From contig JAODMF010000013.1 of NCBI GenBank assembly GCA_025464095.1, forward strand, positions 186,001 through 250,000: 64,000 nucleotides of DNA, written 5' to 3'. Position numbers and translations under genes: made by a program. The notes beneath the pieces are model-generated. The model ran no database searches and had not been told where the DNA came from. It was given only the letters and a program-made list of their open reading frames with translations. Origin of the DNA: Glaciihabitans sp. GTDB lineage: Bacteria; Actinomycetota; Actinomycetes; Actinomycetales; Microbacteriaceae. This document shows, piece by piece, positions 33,186 through 42,972 of the stretch (its first letter is position 1; each line of letters begins with the position of its first letter).

Positions 33186-33785
33186 TTAGCTCAGGAGGTG
33201 CCAGTAGTAGGCGGCCGCCTTGGATGAGTGCATGGACAGGTTGCGGTCGACCGACAGGTACTCGTATCCGGTCGACGAGTGCGCCGCGAACTCAATCGTG
33301 GCGGTGTCGCCGGTTCCGACAATTCGGGTGATCACACCGGTGTGGTCGCGGTCGCCACTGGCGTCGTAGTCGAACTGAACGACATCCCCGACGGCCAGCT
33401 GGCCGCGGTGAGCATCATCCACCGCAGTCGCCAGCTCCGGATGCGCCGCCAGGTACTTCATGAAGGCGGTGGAACTGATCCACGCCTTCGAGTAGGCATT
33501 ACGGCCGCGGGTGAGCGTGTGGCCCCAGTCCCTGGTCATCGCCCAGCCCCGAGCGATCAATGCCTGGCTGGTGAAATTGACGCAATCAGTGCCGCCGAGG
33601 CTCCCGTACTTCGCGACGTTCCTGGTCTTCCAGTAGGTGTCGATGTACGCGAGCTCGGCCGTCACGTTCGCCGGCTGATTCGTCTCGAGCGTTGCGGGCG
33701 GCACGTACGTCGGCGAGCAACCGGTGAGGGCGACGACTACCGCGGCGACCACTCCTGCGGCAAGGATCGCCCCGCGCGTGCGCAT
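33186..33785 (-). CDS. Amidase-domain lipoprotein
   Basis: A 199-residue protein with lipobox VVALTGCSPT. The mature part matches the putative amidase domain (Amidase_6): ELAYIDTYWKTRNVAKYGSL, TDCVNFTSQALIARGWAMT with the candidate catalytic Cys, then VGDVVQFDYDASGDRDHTGV with a His, typical of an NlpC/P60-like fold. It probably acts on the cell wall. Its ATG shares a base with the stop of the upstream M15 gene, so the pair is coupled. The start MRTRGAILAAG was chosen to fit the signal peptide. Confidence 0.82.
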   Translation of the reverse strand: MRTRGAILAAGVVAAVVVALTGCSPTYVPPATLETNQPANVTAELAYIDTYWKTRNVAKYGSLGGTDCVNFTSQALIARGWAMTRDWGHTLTRGRNAYSKAWISSTAFMKYLAAHPELATAVDDAHRGQLAVGDVVQFDYDASGDRDHTGVITRIVGTGDTATIEFAAHSSTGYEYLSVDRNLSMHSSKAAAYYWHLLS

Positions 33786-34606
33786 CAGTTCTTGTAGTCC
33801 GGTGCGGCGGGAAGGCCGAAGAATTCTTCGAGGGTGGTGATGCCCTCTTTGTGCATCTCGGTGGAGAGCGCGACTCCGATGTACCGGAAGTGCCACGGTT
33901 CGTACTGGAACCCGGTGACCTTCTCCTTGTTAGACGGATACCGCAGAAGGTAGCCGAATTTCCAGGCGTTGGCCTTGAGCCACTTGCCCTGCACGGTCGT
34001 GCCGAAGCAGGTGGCGAGGCTGCACGTCGCGGGCACGGACGAGATGTCGACAGCGAGGCCGGTCTGGTGCTCGCTGAAGCCCGGCCGGGCGCTCTGCCGG
34101 TCGGCCTGCTTCTTTCCAAGCGAGTTGACCCATCCGTTGTAGACGGAAACCTGCACCGAGTACGCACGCCAGGCGCTCTGGATCTGCATCGCGCCGCCGC
34201 CGCTGTTCTTCGCCGCGGCGAACATCGTGACGAGAGCGGCGCTTGCGGCTTTGCGCAACCGCGGGGGGTTCGCGTGGGCGACCGGAACGGTCACGATGTC
34301 GGGCGGCGTGTAATCGATCGGCCTCAGTGGGCGCAGCTTGTCGCTCACCACCCAGATGCTGTTCGGATTGTCTATGGAGTGTGCCGTCTTGTCGAACCCC
34401 TTCACCTTCGGCGTTCGGTCGGGGAGCGCGGTCGACGTCGGCGTGGGCGTGGGCGTCTGTTTCTGCGTCTGCGTGGGAGTGCTGCTCTGCTGCGGGCCGG
34501 GAAGCGTGGATGCGACGTACGGGCTGCGGGCCGGCGCGCATCCGGCGAGCGCGATGACGGCGAGCGCGACCGCGGAGATGGCGACCATACGACTCAGTTT
34601 CGACAC
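33785..34606 (-). CDS. D,D-carboxypeptidase lipoprotein (VanY/M15 family)
   Basis: A zinc peptidase of about 273 residues. The GTG at 34606 gives a textbook lipoprotein signal (SKLSRMVAISAVALAVIALA then GC); ATGs at 34645 and 34588 are alternatives. A Thr/Pro/Gln-rich linker follows, with TQTQKQTPTPTPTS. The M15B domain has AWRAYSVQVSVYNGWVNSLG, FSEHQTGLAVDIS and EPWHFRYIG. It is a paralogue of the gene at 32417, which has an ordinary signal peptide instead of a lipid anchor. Role in peptidoglycan trimming is inferred from the family. Confidence 0.88.
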   Translation of the reverse strand: MSKLSRMVAISAVALAVIALAGCAPARSPYVASTLPGPQQSSTPTQTQKQTPTPTPTSTALPDRTPKVKGFDKTAHSIDNPNSIWVVSDKLRPLRPIDYTPPDIVTVPVAHANPPRLRKAASAALVTMFAAAKNSGGGAMQIQSAWRAYSVQVSVYNGWVNSLGKKQADRQSARPGFSEHQTGLAVDISSVPATCSLATCFGTTVQGKWLKANAWKFGYLLRYPSNKEKVTGFQYEPWHFRYIGVALSTEMHKEGITTLEEFFGLPAAPDYKN

Positions 34607-34803
34607 GCGATCGAGTGTACTTCGCCCATTCTGGGAGACCGGCATCGTCATCGCGGGGAAGCGAGTTGGGCTCGCCGGTAGACGGGACGTTGCTTTTAGT
34701 GTAAATTTGCAGTTCACGCACTTTTTGCCACCGGTGGACGCGTTTCCCCGGTGGCGTTGTTGCTTAACACTCCACAAATCACACCACTCAAGACTGAGGT
34801 TTC

Positions 34804-36768
34804 ATGTCACGCGTCGACGCGCAAGCGAGAATCACCGCCGTCAAGGAATCGGGCGGGATCATGACCCACCGCCAGATCCTTTTCGTCATCTACGGACTCA
34901 TGGCAGGCATGTTCCTGTCGGCCCTCGACCAGACGGTCGTCGGTACCTCCATCCGAACCATCGCGGACGACCTGCACGGTCTGCAGGACCAGGCCTGGGT
35001 CACCACCGCCTACCTCATCGTGTCGACCATCGCCACGCCGATCTACGGCAAGCTTTCTGACATCTTCGGCCGCCGGCCGCTGTTCATCTTCGCGATCTCG
35101 ATCTTCCTCGTCGGCTCGGTCGCATCAGGTTTCTCTGACTCCATCGTGATGCTGGCCGTGTTCCGCGCGATCCAGGGCCTCGGTGCCGGTGGCCTCATGG
35201 CGCTGCCGCTCGCGATCATGGGCGACATGCTCGCCCCGCGCGAGCGAGCCAAGTACCAGGGCTACTTCCTCGCCGTCTTCGGCATCTCGAGCGTTATCGG
35301 CCCGCTGATCGGTGGCCTGTTCGCGGGCGCCGATTCGATCCTCTTCATCACCGGATGGCGCTGGGTCTTCCTGATCAACATCCCGATCGGCCTCGTCGCC
35401 CTCGCCATGGTGCTCAAGTTCCTTCACCTGCCGAAGCGCAGCGCAAACCGCGGCGTGCGCATCGACTGGTGGGGGGCAACCACCGTCATCATCGCCGTCG
35501 CGCCGTTGCTGCTCGTCGCGGAAAAGGGCCGCGAGTGGGGCTGGGGCACGGCAGGCTCGATCGCCTGCTACATCGCCGGCGGCATTGGCATCATCGCCTT
35601 CATCCTCGTGGAGCGGGCGCTGGGTGATGACGCGCTCATCCCGCTGAAGCTGTTCAAGAGCGCGACCTTCTCGATGGCCACGCTCCTCGGCATCCTGGTT
35701 GGTTTCGGGATGTTCGGAGCGCTGTCGACCATTCCGCTCTACCTGCAGATCGTGAAGGGCTCAAACCCGACCGAGAGCGGATTCCAGTTGCTCCCGATGA
35801 TCCTCGGACTGATGATCTCCTCGATCGTCAGTGGCCAGCTCATCTCGCGTACGGGTCGGTATCGCATCTTCCCGATCCTGGGCACCGGCTTCATGACCGT
35901 CGGGTTCCTCATCCTGACGACCCTGACGGCCGACACCAACTACTGGCTGCTTGCGGTCGCAATGCTGCTCGTTGGCCTCGGCCTTGGGCAGCTCATGCAG
36001 ACACTCACGATCGCCAGCCAGAACGCGGTCGGCCCGCGCGATATCGGGGTGGCGACCTCGTCATCCACCTTCTTCCGCCAGGTCGGTGGAACGCTGGGTG
36101 TCGCCGTGATCTTCTCGGTCGTGTTCGGACTCGTCGGTGACGCCATCAAGAACGCGTTCGGAAACCAGTCGGTGCTGCGTGCGGCTCTCGACAGCGCGCT
36201 GAACCCGGCAGTTGCGAACGCTTCGAACAACAAGGCGATCATGTCGACCGTCTACAACGCGATCGTCGATCCCATCAAGCAGCAGCTCCCGGCCTCGATC
36301 GACCTGTCGAACGCGACCGCGCGCCACCAGGTCGTCGACTCGATCATCTCGAAGATGCAGCCCGGAAGCGGCGTCGGCAGCAGCGGCAGCGCGACCTCGA
36401 GCTTCAGCACGGACTCATCGTTCCTCACGACGGCGAGCAGCGCCCTGTCCGCGCCGTTCAAGCAGGGGTTCTCCGAGGCCATGGTGACCGGCTTCTGGGT
36501 TTCTGTGATCGTCGTCGGAATCGCATTCGTGTTGAGCTTCTTCCTCAAGGCGACACCGCTTCGGCAGAAGTCGGCCATCCAGGAAGTGGCGGATGCCGAC
36601 GCCGCGATCCTGGCGCAGGCCGCCGCGAACCAGACCGCAACCCTAATCGAGCCCGGCCTCGCGGCATCCAACGCGGGAAACTCCGACACGGCGGCTTCGA
36701 ACACAGTGGGGTCGAACGGAGCGGCTTCGAACACCGCGGGACCCGGCGCAGAGGTTCCCGAAAAGTAG
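34804..36768 (+). CDS. MFS multidrug exporter, DHA2 (14-helix) type
   Basis: A 654-residue transporter of the EmrB/QacA type. After MTHRQILFVIYGLMAGMFLS come motif-like SALDQTVVGTSIRTIADDL and YGKLSDIFGRRPLFIFAISI, RAIQGLGAGGLMALPLAIMG and GWRWVFLINIPIGLVAL. A long extracellular loop before the last helix (about residues 450-555) is rich in Ser and polar residues. The C-terminal 50 residues are an Ala/Ser/Asn-rich tail with recurring AASNT. Drug or ion export by proton antiport is expected. A GAGG ribosome site lies 5 nt before the ATG. A strong hairpin terminator follows. Confidence 0.92.
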   Translation: MSRVDAQARITAVKESGGIMTHRQILFVIYGLMAGMFLSALDQTVVGTSIRTIADDLHGLQDQAWVTTAYLIVSTIATPIYGKLSDIFGRRPLFIFAISIFLVGSVASGFSDSIVMLAVFRAIQGLGAGGLMALPLAIMGDMLAPRERAKYQGYFLAVFGISSVIGPLIGGLFAGADSILFITGWRWVFLINIPIGLVALAMVLKFLHLPKRSANRGVRIDWWGATTVIIAVAPLLLVAEKGREWGWGTAGSIACYIAGGIGIIAFILVERALGDDALIPLKLFKSATFSMATLLGILVGFGMFGALSTIPLYLQIVKGSNPTESGFQLLPMILGLMISSIVSGQLISRTGRYRIFPILGTGFMTVGFLILTTLTADTNYWLLAVAMLLVGLGLGQLMQTLTIASQNAVGPRDIGVATSSSTFFRQVGGTLGVAVIFSVVFGLVGDAIKNAFGNQSVLRAALDSALNPAVANASNNKAIMSTVYNAIVDPIKQQLPASIDLSNATARHQVVDSIISKMQPGSGVGSSGSATSSFSTDSSFLTTASSALSAPFKQGFSEAMVTGFWVSVIVVGIAFVLSFFLKATPLRQKSAIQEVADADAAILAQAAANQTATLIEPGLAASNAGNSDTAASNTVGSNGAASNTAGPGAEVPEK

Positions 36769-36809
36769 TCCTGAAGGTTCCCGGGAGGCGACTCCCGAGT
36801 CCGCCGAAG

Positions 36810-36847
36810 AGCGGCACGGTCGGCGTTTGCCCCGTGCCGCTTTTCTG
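36810..36847 (+). terminator. Intrinsic terminator after the MFS gene
   Basis: AGCGGCACGG (36810-36819) pairs perfectly with CCGTGCCGCT (36832-36841), followed by TTTTCTG. The loop is 12 nt. It lies 42 nt after the MFS stop codon. Confidence 0.85.
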
Positions 36848-36970
36848 TTCCCCGAGCCGGGGAGCGCTCTCGTGGTGTCAGCCAGCCCGTGGCTGACTAA
36901 TAGCTGGCCGATTGGCGCCGGTCCTAGACTGAGCCGCGGCGACGATTGCCGACGGTCGGCGAGGAGGCAC

Positions 36971-37993
36971 GTGACCACCGAAACAGCGACGAGTCACCGG
37001 GCGCCGACGCTCGAGATGGTCGCGGCGCTGGCGGGGGTGTCGCGATCAACGGTATCGCGTGTCGTCAATGACTCTCCGCGGGTAACCGAGGACGTCATCC
37101 GGTCGGTCAATGCCGCAATCGAGCAGCTCGGCTACGTTCCGAACCGCGCCGCCCGCAGCCTCGCCAGTCGGCGCACGCACACGATCGCGCTGGTGATCCC
37201 AGAGAACACGGCCAAGTTCTTCGCGGACCCGTACTTCGCATCCGTCATCCAGGGTGCCGCCATGTTCCTCGCGTCGACCGACTACACGCTGACGCTGTTG
37301 ATCGCGTCGGAGGCGAACCCTGAGAAGACTCGGCGCTACCTTCTCGGTGGCAACGTCGACGGCGCCCTCGTGCTCTCCCACCACAGCGACGACCGCTCCT
37401 ACGCACAGCTCGCGAGGAACCTGCCGGTCGTCTTCGGCGGCAGGCCGATGATCGAGACGGGTTCGGACCACTACATCGTCGACGTTGACAACGTGTGCGC
37501 GGCCCAGAGTGCGACGCGCTACCTGATCGACCATGGGCGCACGCGCATCGCGACCATCGCCGGGCCGCAAGACATGTCCGCGGGCCTCGATCGCTCGGAA
37601 GGCTGGCGCAGGGCGCTGCTAGCCGCGGGCCTGTCCACCGACCTGCACGAGGTCGGCGACTTCACGCCCCCCGGCGGCGAGCAGGCGATGCGGCGGCTGC
37701 TGGACCGCGGTGAGCCGATCGATGCCGTGTTCGTCGCATCCGCGCAGATGGCATCCGGTGCGCTCACGGTGCTGCGCGCGCGCGGCATCTCCGTGCCCGG
37801 GCAGGTTGCCATAACGACGATGGATAACGACTACTACGCGCAGAATTCCACCCCGCAGCTCACGACGATCGACCAGCCGATGGGAACCCAGGGCGCGCTC
37901 ATCGCCGAGGTCCTCGTGCGCCTCATCAACGGCGAGCAGGTCGACAAGCTGACGATCATCCCCACGTCCCTCATCGAGCGCGATTCCGTTTGA
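36971..37993 (+). CDS. LacI-family transcriptional regulator
   Basis: A 340-residue regulator starting at a GTG with a GAGGAGG ribosome site. The N-terminal helix-turn-helix and hinge read TLEMVAALAGVSRSTVSRVV and NAAIEQLGYVPNRAARSLAS. The ligand domain follows (IALVIPENTAKFFADPYFAS and, near the end, TTMDNDYYAQNSTPQLTTID). No sugar operon adjoins it: the flanking genes are the MFS exporter and small GNAT genes. Its targets are probably elsewhere. Confidence 0.92.
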   Translation: MTTETATSHRAPTLEMVAALAGVSRSTVSRVVNDSPRVTEDVIRSVNAAIEQLGYVPNRAARSLASRRTHTIALVIPENTAKFFADPYFASVIQGAAMFLASTDYTLTLLIASEANPEKTRRYLLGGNVDGALVLSHHSDDRSYAQLARNLPVVFGGRPMIETGSDHYIVDVDNVCAAQSATRYLIDHGRTRIATIAGPQDMSAGLDRSEGWRRALLAAGLSTDLHEVGDFTPPGGEQAMRRLLDRGEPIDAVFVASAQMASGALTVLRARGISVPGQVAITTMDNDYYAQNSTPQLTTIDQPMGTQGALIAEVLVRLINGEQVDKLTIIPTSLIERDSV

Positions 37994-38011
37994 CCACGTA
38001 GCGTCGAGAGC

Positions 38012-38290
38012 ATGAACGTTGTGAACGAAACGGATGCCGAACGCTACACGGTCTGGGATGGCGACGACCTGCAGGGCTTCGCGGTCTACGACTTTCTCGG
38101 CAACACCATCCGCATCCTGCATGTCGAGGTTCCCGAGACGAAGCGCGGCCAGGGCCTCGGCGGACTAGTGACCCGTTCCGTGCTCGACACGATTCGCGAG
38201 GACACCGAGTTTCGTGTGCAGCCGGTGTGCAGCTTCGCCGTCCGGTGGATGCGGGAGCACCCCGAATACGCCGACCTCGCCCAGCGCTGA
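38012..38290 (+). CDS. Small GNAT-like acetyltransferase
   Basis: A 92-residue protein of the mini-GNAT group (YjdJ/acetyltransf_CG-like). The coenzyme A loop reads VEVPETKRGQGLGGLVTRSV, and the end VQPVCSFAVRWMREHPEYAD matches the conserved Cys-x-x-(V/F)-x-x-(Y/W)-(I/M) and HPEY region. These are believed to acetylate small molecules, but substrates are not established. It is followed 14 nt later by a diverged paralogue. Confidence 0.88.
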   Translation: MNVVNETDAERYTVWDGDDLQGFAVYDFLGNTIRILHVEVPETKRGQGLGGLVTRSVLDTIREDTEFRVQPVCSFAVRWMREHPEYADLAQR

Positions 38291-38304
38291 GTTGCGGCCG
38301 CGCC

Positions 38305-38619
38305 ATGGCAAACCGGGTCGTCAACAATTCTCAGGAGTCACGCTACGAGCTATTCGTGGATGACCGGCTCGCCGGGTTCGCCGCGTACCGCATCACCGGC
38401 ACGGATACGGATACCGGTCCCGGCGCACACACGAACATTGTGTTCACGCACACCGAGGTGGACACCGACACCTTCGGCCACGGCCTCGGCGGCCCACTGG
38501 TCGAGGCCGCGCTGAACGACGTGCGTGACAACACCGACTACCGCGTGGTCGCCCGCTGCCCATTCGTGCGCAAGTGGATCAGCGAGCATCGTGAGTACGA
38601 GGAGCTGCGCCAGCGGTAG
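38305..38619 (+). CDS. Small GNAT-like acetyltransferase, paralogue
   Basis: A 104-residue mini-GNAT protein, paralogous to the preceding gene: GFAAYRITG, HTEVDTDTFGHGLGGPLVEA and VVARCPFVRKWISEHREYEE. Its coenzyme A loop has FGHGLGG instead of RGQGLGG, so binding may differ. An insertion rich in Thr/Asp (GTDTDTGPGAHT) follows the second strand. It is likely co-transcribed with its neighbour. Substrate unknown. Confidence 0.85.
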   Translation: MANRVVNNSQESRYELFVDDRLAGFAAYRITGTDTDTGPGAHTNIVFTHTEVDTDTFGHGLGGPLVEAALNDVRDNTDYRVVARCPFVRKWISEHREYEELRQR

Positions 38620-38668
38620 GGCCGGGGATCGGAAGCGTTTCGCCCGGGATCCTGGCCGTGCTGACAGC

Positions 38669-39709
38669 TCAGTCCGCAGAAAGGCACACGCCCGGCCCGC
38701 TGCCATCCGGCAGGTCCAACCCGATGCCTCGCAGGTGTGCGGCATAGTCGGCCTCACCCGGCAACATGGCCTGCGATCCAGCGCAGGCTCCGAGGTGAAA
38801 GCGGTGCTGGACCGGCCCACCATCTTCGACGGTATAGAACGAGAAGCCCGGTATGACGCCAGCCTCAACAAAGAGACGTGCCGCGATGTCGGCGTGAGCC
38901 AGGCTGGAGCCGTCGTTGGGACCGACGAAACCCAGGCTCAATGCGCTCGAATTGCGGGGCGCCCAGACGAGCGGCACAACGCGAGTTGACGGCGGAAGGG
39001 CACGGGGATCCGCCGGCGCCAGCCCAAGCTTCGCCACTATCCCACTCAGCTCGGTGAGCACGGATGTCGGGGGCAATTCGTTCATCGACTGGAGTCCAGG
39101 CAGGTCCCACGACATGCCGGGCCGCGAGACGGCGGGCAGCGCCGTCGAATAGCTGGCGATCAGGCGCGCGAGCTCCGTCTGGGACGCGCCTGGTGCGGTA
39201 ATTGTCACACCCAGTGGGCCGTTGAACGACACCCGTCCGACCGACTCTCGGACAGGTGGCCCCACTAGCCGGAGCGCGGACCACACGCCGACCTTGGTGG
39301 CCAGCGTGCTCGCCGGCATCCCGAAATGGTTCTGTGTGAAGCGTGAGCCGTTCGGGGCATCGATGGTGAGCGTGCTCGGGTATGCATTGACGTCGTGCGC
39401 GATGACTCCCTGCACGAGCGTAACGACCTCGCGGTCGTCTTCAGCCGTCGCGGTGCTGCGAGTTGAGACCCTGATGCCGATCGTCGGCGCGGGCATTGCG
39501 AACAGGGCGAAGTCAACGGTCACGGAGGAGACGCCGTGAACCGTTCGCAGCCTCGCGGCGAGCGAGTTCACGGCGGAGTTGGCCGAGGCATTGGCCGATG
39601 CCTGGCCGAACACGTTTGCAAAGTTGCCACTGAAGGTGTCGTAGCCGACGATCACGAGCACGCCGGCGACGAACGCGGCGACGATGGCGATAACGGTTCG
39701 TTTGCCCAC
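38669..39709 (-). CDS. Membrane-anchored hypothetical protein
   Basis: A 346-residue protein with one N-terminal helix (RTVIAIVAAFVAGVLVIVGY), so the bulk is outside the membrane. The exported part has beta-rich stretches (VHGVSSVTVDFALFAMPAPT and LGVTITAPGASQTELARLI) and two cysteines near the end (LGACAGS and GVCLSAD). I do not recognise a family. Neighbouring genes, a lipoate ligase and GNAT proteins, give no hint. Codon use is like its surroundings, so it appears to be a resident gene. Confidence 0.7.
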   Translation of the reverse strand: MGKRTVIAIVAAFVAGVLVIVGYDTFSGNFANVFGQASANASANSAVNSLAARLRTVHGVSSVTVDFALFAMPAPTIGIRVSTRSTATAEDDREVVTLVQGVIAHDVNAYPSTLTIDAPNGSRFTQNHFGMPASTLATKVGVWSALRLVGPPVRESVGRVSFNGPLGVTITAPGASQTELARLIASYSTALPAVSRPGMSWDLPGLQSMNELPPTSVLTELSGIVAKLGLAPADPRALPPSTRVVPLVWAPRNSSALSLGFVGPNDGSSLAHADIAARLFVEAGVIPGFSFYTVEDGGPVQHRFHLGACAGSQAMLPGEADYAAHLRGIGLDLPDGSGPGVCLSAD

Positions 39710-39868
39710 GAGCTCACCCTAGGCGGCGCTGTTCCGGCAGGATGTCCCCAGTAGTGGGGCCCGGGCGTGTCGCCTATGCGGGCGGTTGGGACAGAAATAC
39801 ACCACGAGACATCGTCCGCGCGCACGCGGAGCGAGAACGGTTCGGCTGAGGTGGCCGTGGAGGGAAAG

Positions 39869-40918
39869 CTACGGAACGCGCTGCAGCCATTCCTCGGTGC
39901 TGAACTTCTCGGCGACCAGGCGGTTCGCCTGTTCGAGCTCCTCCGGTGTGACATCGCCGGGCGTCGAGCCGTACAGCTTCGTAAAGGTCTCGACCATCCG
40001 GTCGATGATTTCTGCGCGGGTGAGGCCGGTCTGGCTGCGTAGCGGGTCGACACGCTTGGCGGCGCTCTTGGTTCCCTTGTCGCTCATCTTCTCGCGGCCG
40101 ATGCGCAGCACCTCGACCATCTTTTCGCCGTCCATGTCGTAGCTCATGGTCGCGTGGTGGAGCACGGCGCCCGCGCCGAGCCGCTTCTGGGCAGCACCGC
40201 CGATCTTTCCCTTTGCACTCGTGATGTCGTTGAGCGGCTGGTAGAAGGCATCGATGCCGAGCGAGCGGAGGGCGACGATCACCCACTCGTCGAGAAACGC
40301 GTACGAGTCGGCGAAGCTCATCCCCTGCACCAGGTCGGACGGCGCGTAGATCGAGTAGGTGATGACGGCACCGGCATCCATGAACATTGCGCCCCCGCCG
40401 CTGATTCGACGCACCACCTCGAAGCCGTACTTCGTCGCGTTCTCCGGGTCGACCTCGTTTTTCACCGACTGGAAGCTGCCGATCACTACGGCCGGGCTGT
40501 TCCACTCCCAGATTCGCAGCGTCGGCTTGCGGCGCCCCGCCCCGACCTCTTCGGCGAGCACCTGGTCGAGCGCCATCTGCACGACCGGCGGGTACGCGGC
40601 GCCATGCACGATCTCCCACTCGTAATCGGTGAAGCTCGTCGCCTGGGCGAGCGCCCGGCGGGTCGTCGTCGCGACGGACTCCGCGGTGAAGCCGAGCAGC
40701 ACGGCGTCGGAAGGCAAAGCAGCGGTGATCGCAGCGGTGATGGTGCGGGCATCCGAATTGGCGGGAAGACCATTCACCGCCGCGTTGATCGATTCGAGCG
40801 CGGAATCCGGTTCGAGAAAGAAGTCGCCCGCCAGCTGGAAATCGGCGATCACGCCGTCCCTGACCTCGAGATCGACGACGACGAGCTTGCCGCCAGGAAC
40901 CTTGAATTCACCGTGCAC
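39869..40918 (-). CDS. lplA: Lipoate-protein ligase A with permuted accessory domain
   Basis: A 349-residue ligase that attaches lipoate to lipoyl-domain enzymes using ATP. The catalytic part (about residues 95-320) has VQMALDQVLAEEVGAGRRKP, the lipoate loop VVRRISGGGAMFMDAGAVI and DAFYQPLNDITSAKGKIGG. Residues 1-90 (KLVVVDLEVRDGVIADFQLA and GDFFLEPDSALESINAAVNG) match the LplA accessory domain, which in E. coli LplA is C-terminal; here it is first. This order is seen in some actinobacterial members from memory. Confidence 0.87.
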   Translation of the reverse strand: MHGEFKVPGGKLVVVDLEVRDGVIADFQLAGDFFLEPDSALESINAAVNGLPANSDARTITAAITAALPSDAVLLGFTAESVATTTRRALAQATSFTDYEWEIVHGAAYPPVVQMALDQVLAEEVGAGRRKPTLRIWEWNSPAVVIGSFQSVKNEVDPENATKYGFEVVRRISGGGAMFMDAGAVITYSIYAPSDLVQGMSFADSYAFLDEWVIVALRSLGIDAFYQPLNDITSAKGKIGGAAQKRLGAGAVLHHATMSYDMDGEKMVEVLRIGREKMSDKGTKSAAKRVDPLRSQTGLTRAEIIDRMVETFTKLYGSTPGDVTPEELEQANRLVAEKFSTEEWLQRVP

Positions 40919-40962
40919 GTGCGCCTCCTGAGCTGAGATCCAAGCCTAACGATTCGCGCGAG

Positions 40963-42939
40963 TCAGCTGACGTGCACCTCGGGACGCCGGTCCCGGTTCG
41001 GCTCCGCCCGCCGCATGACCTCGCGGGTGACCGGGGCCACCTCGCCACCACCCGTAACGAGAAAACGGAACATGTTCGAGATCGGGTTGCCCTCGGTCCA
41101 TTCGAAATAGATTCCGGGGACGATGCCGGTGAGATCCCGAATCTCCAGCAGCACTGTTGCGAGCGTGTTCGGGATGTTGCCGCTGTTGACCTTGAGCACG
41201 CGGAACCCGTGCACCGTCTCCCCGCGCACCAGCAGGTCTTCCTCGAAGTTCGAGGAGTCGGCCGGATGCACCTCGACGAAGATCACCGGCAGGCGCTGCG
41301 GGATGCCGCTGTCGCGTCGCTCGTCCGTCACCTTCTGCTTGTACTCGAGCAGCGATCCGTCGTCCGGCTCGTTGGCGATGATGCGGATCGAGCCGAACTC
41401 CTCGGCGTCGGACAGCACGAAGGACTGCGCGGCGTCATCCAGGATGACCGAAGTAGCGCGCAACTGGAACGAGCGCTGGATGCGGGAGACCACCGAAACC
41501 AGCACGATGCCGACGATGAAGAGCGCGGCAATGCGCACGCCATCCGGTCGTTCCGCCACATTCAGCACGGTCGTGTAGGCGAACACCGCGGAGATGACCC
41601 CGAAGGCGATGCCCCAGCCGGCCTGCTTCCTGCGCCAGGCCGAGATCGTGACGGCAACGGATGCCGAGGTGATGAGCACGAGGACGCCGGTGGCGTACGC
41701 GCCACCCTGGTCATTCACGTTGGCCTTGAACACGATCGTGACCAGGAACGCAATGGCGGTGAACACCAGCACCAGCGGCCGAACGGCGCGCACCCAGTTC
41801 GGCGCCATCCCGTAACGCGGCAGGTACCTGGGGACGAGATTCAACAGCCCGGCCATGGCGGATGCGCCGGCGAACCACAGGATGCAGATCGTGCTGATGT
41901 CGTAGACGGTCCCAAACCCGTCGCCGAGAAACTGGTGCGCGAGAAAGGCCAGTGCACGACCATCCGCGGAACCGCCGGGTTGGAATTCCTTCTGCGGAAT
42001 CAGCAGCGTGGTCACGAAACTCGACGTGATGAGGAACGCGCTCATGATGATCGCCGAGGTCATCAGCAGCCGCCGGGTGCCGCGGATGCGCCCGGCCGGG
42101 TTGGCATCCGTGTCGCCTGCGTCGCCGCGCACCTGCGGCATGACGGCGACGCCGGTCTCGAATCCGGACAGGCCGAGCGCCAGCTTCGGGAAGACGATGA
42201 GCGCGAAGCCGATCACCAGCAGTGGGTTGCCGTGGTTTTGCTGGCTGAGGGCGGTCCACCAGTCGCTCACCAGCTGCGCGTGGCCCGCCACGTGTGCGAG
42301 TGCGACCGCGATCACGACCGCGTTGAGCACAAGGTAGGCGGCCACCAGCACGACCGCGATGTTGATCGCCTCCGTGAACCCGCGCAGAAACACGATCGCG
42401 AGAACGGCAATGATCGCGAGGGTGATGGGCACCTCGTTGCCGTGCAGCCACTGCGGTGCGAACGGGTTCTCGACGACGTGCGCCGTCGCATCCGCCGCCG
42501 AAAGGGTGATGGTGATCATGAAGTCGGTCGCGGCAAATCCGAGCAGCACCAGCACGAACAACTTGCCACCCCACCAGGGCAGCAGCTTCTCGAGCATGGC
42601 GATCGAGCCCTCACCGCGGTGGCTCTCCCGGGCGACCCGGCGGTAGACGGGCAGCGCGCCCAACAGCGTCAGCAGCACGAGCACGATTGTCGCGAACGGC
42701 GAGATCAGGCCCGCTGCCACCGCTGCGATTGCTGGCTGGTAGCCGAGCGTCGAGAAGTAGTCGACGCCGGTGAGGCACATGACGCGCCACCAGGAATTGG
42801 TTTTCTCGACCTCCTCGACGTGCGGGCCCGGATGCGCACCCGACTGGTCCTTGAGCCCATCCAGCAGCCAGACCGAGAGTGCCGATCTCCTACGCAGACG
42901 CTTCGGTCGAGTGGGGGCCGGGGCGACATCGGAGGTCAT
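40963..42939 (-). CDS. APC-superfamily permease with cytoplasmic C-terminal domain
   Basis: A 658-residue membrane protein. After a basic N-terminus comes [20 protein letters not shown], the helix-1 motif of APC permeases, and about 12 helices up to residue 470 (for example [20 protein letters not shown]). The last 180 residues are soluble ([39 protein letters not shown]). The long soluble tail resembles actinobacterial APC amino acid transporters and differs from classic KUP proteins. Amino acid or cation uptake is plausible; the substrate is not predictable. Confidence 0.83.
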   Translation of the reverse strand: MTSDVAPAPTRPKRLRRRSALSVWLLDGLKDQSGAHPGPHVEEVEKTNSWWRVMCLTGVDYFSTLGYQPAIAAVAAGLISPFATIVLVLLTLLGALPVYRRVARESHRGEGSIAMLEKLLPWWGGKLFVLVLLGFAATDFMITITLSAADATAHVVENPFAPQWLHGNEVPITLAIIAVLAIVFLRGFTEAINIAVVLVAAYLVLNAVVIAVALAHVAGHAQLVSDWWTALSQQNHGNPLLVIGFALIVFPKLALGLSGFETGVAVMPQVRGDAGDTDANPAGRIRGTRRLLMTSAIIMSAFLITSSFVTTLLIPQKEFQPGGSADGRALAFLAHQFLGDGFGTVYDISTICILWFAGASAMAGLLNLVPRYLPRYGMAPNWVRAVRPLVLVFTAIAFLVTIVFKANVNDQGGAYATGVLVLITSASVAVTISAWRRKQAGWGIAFGVISAVFAYTTVLNVAERPDGVRIAALFIVGIVLVSVVSRIQRSFQLRATSVILDDAAQSFVLSDAEEFGSIRIIANEPDDGSLLEYKQKVTDERRDSGIPQRLPVIFVEVHPADSSNFEEDLLVRGETVHGFRVLKVNSGNIPNTLATVLLEIRDLTGIVPGIYFEWTEGNPISNMFRFLVTGGGEVAPVTREVMRRAEPNRDRRPEVHVS

Positions 42940-42972
42940 GCTCCTAATTCTGCCCCGTCTCGCGGGCGCGGA

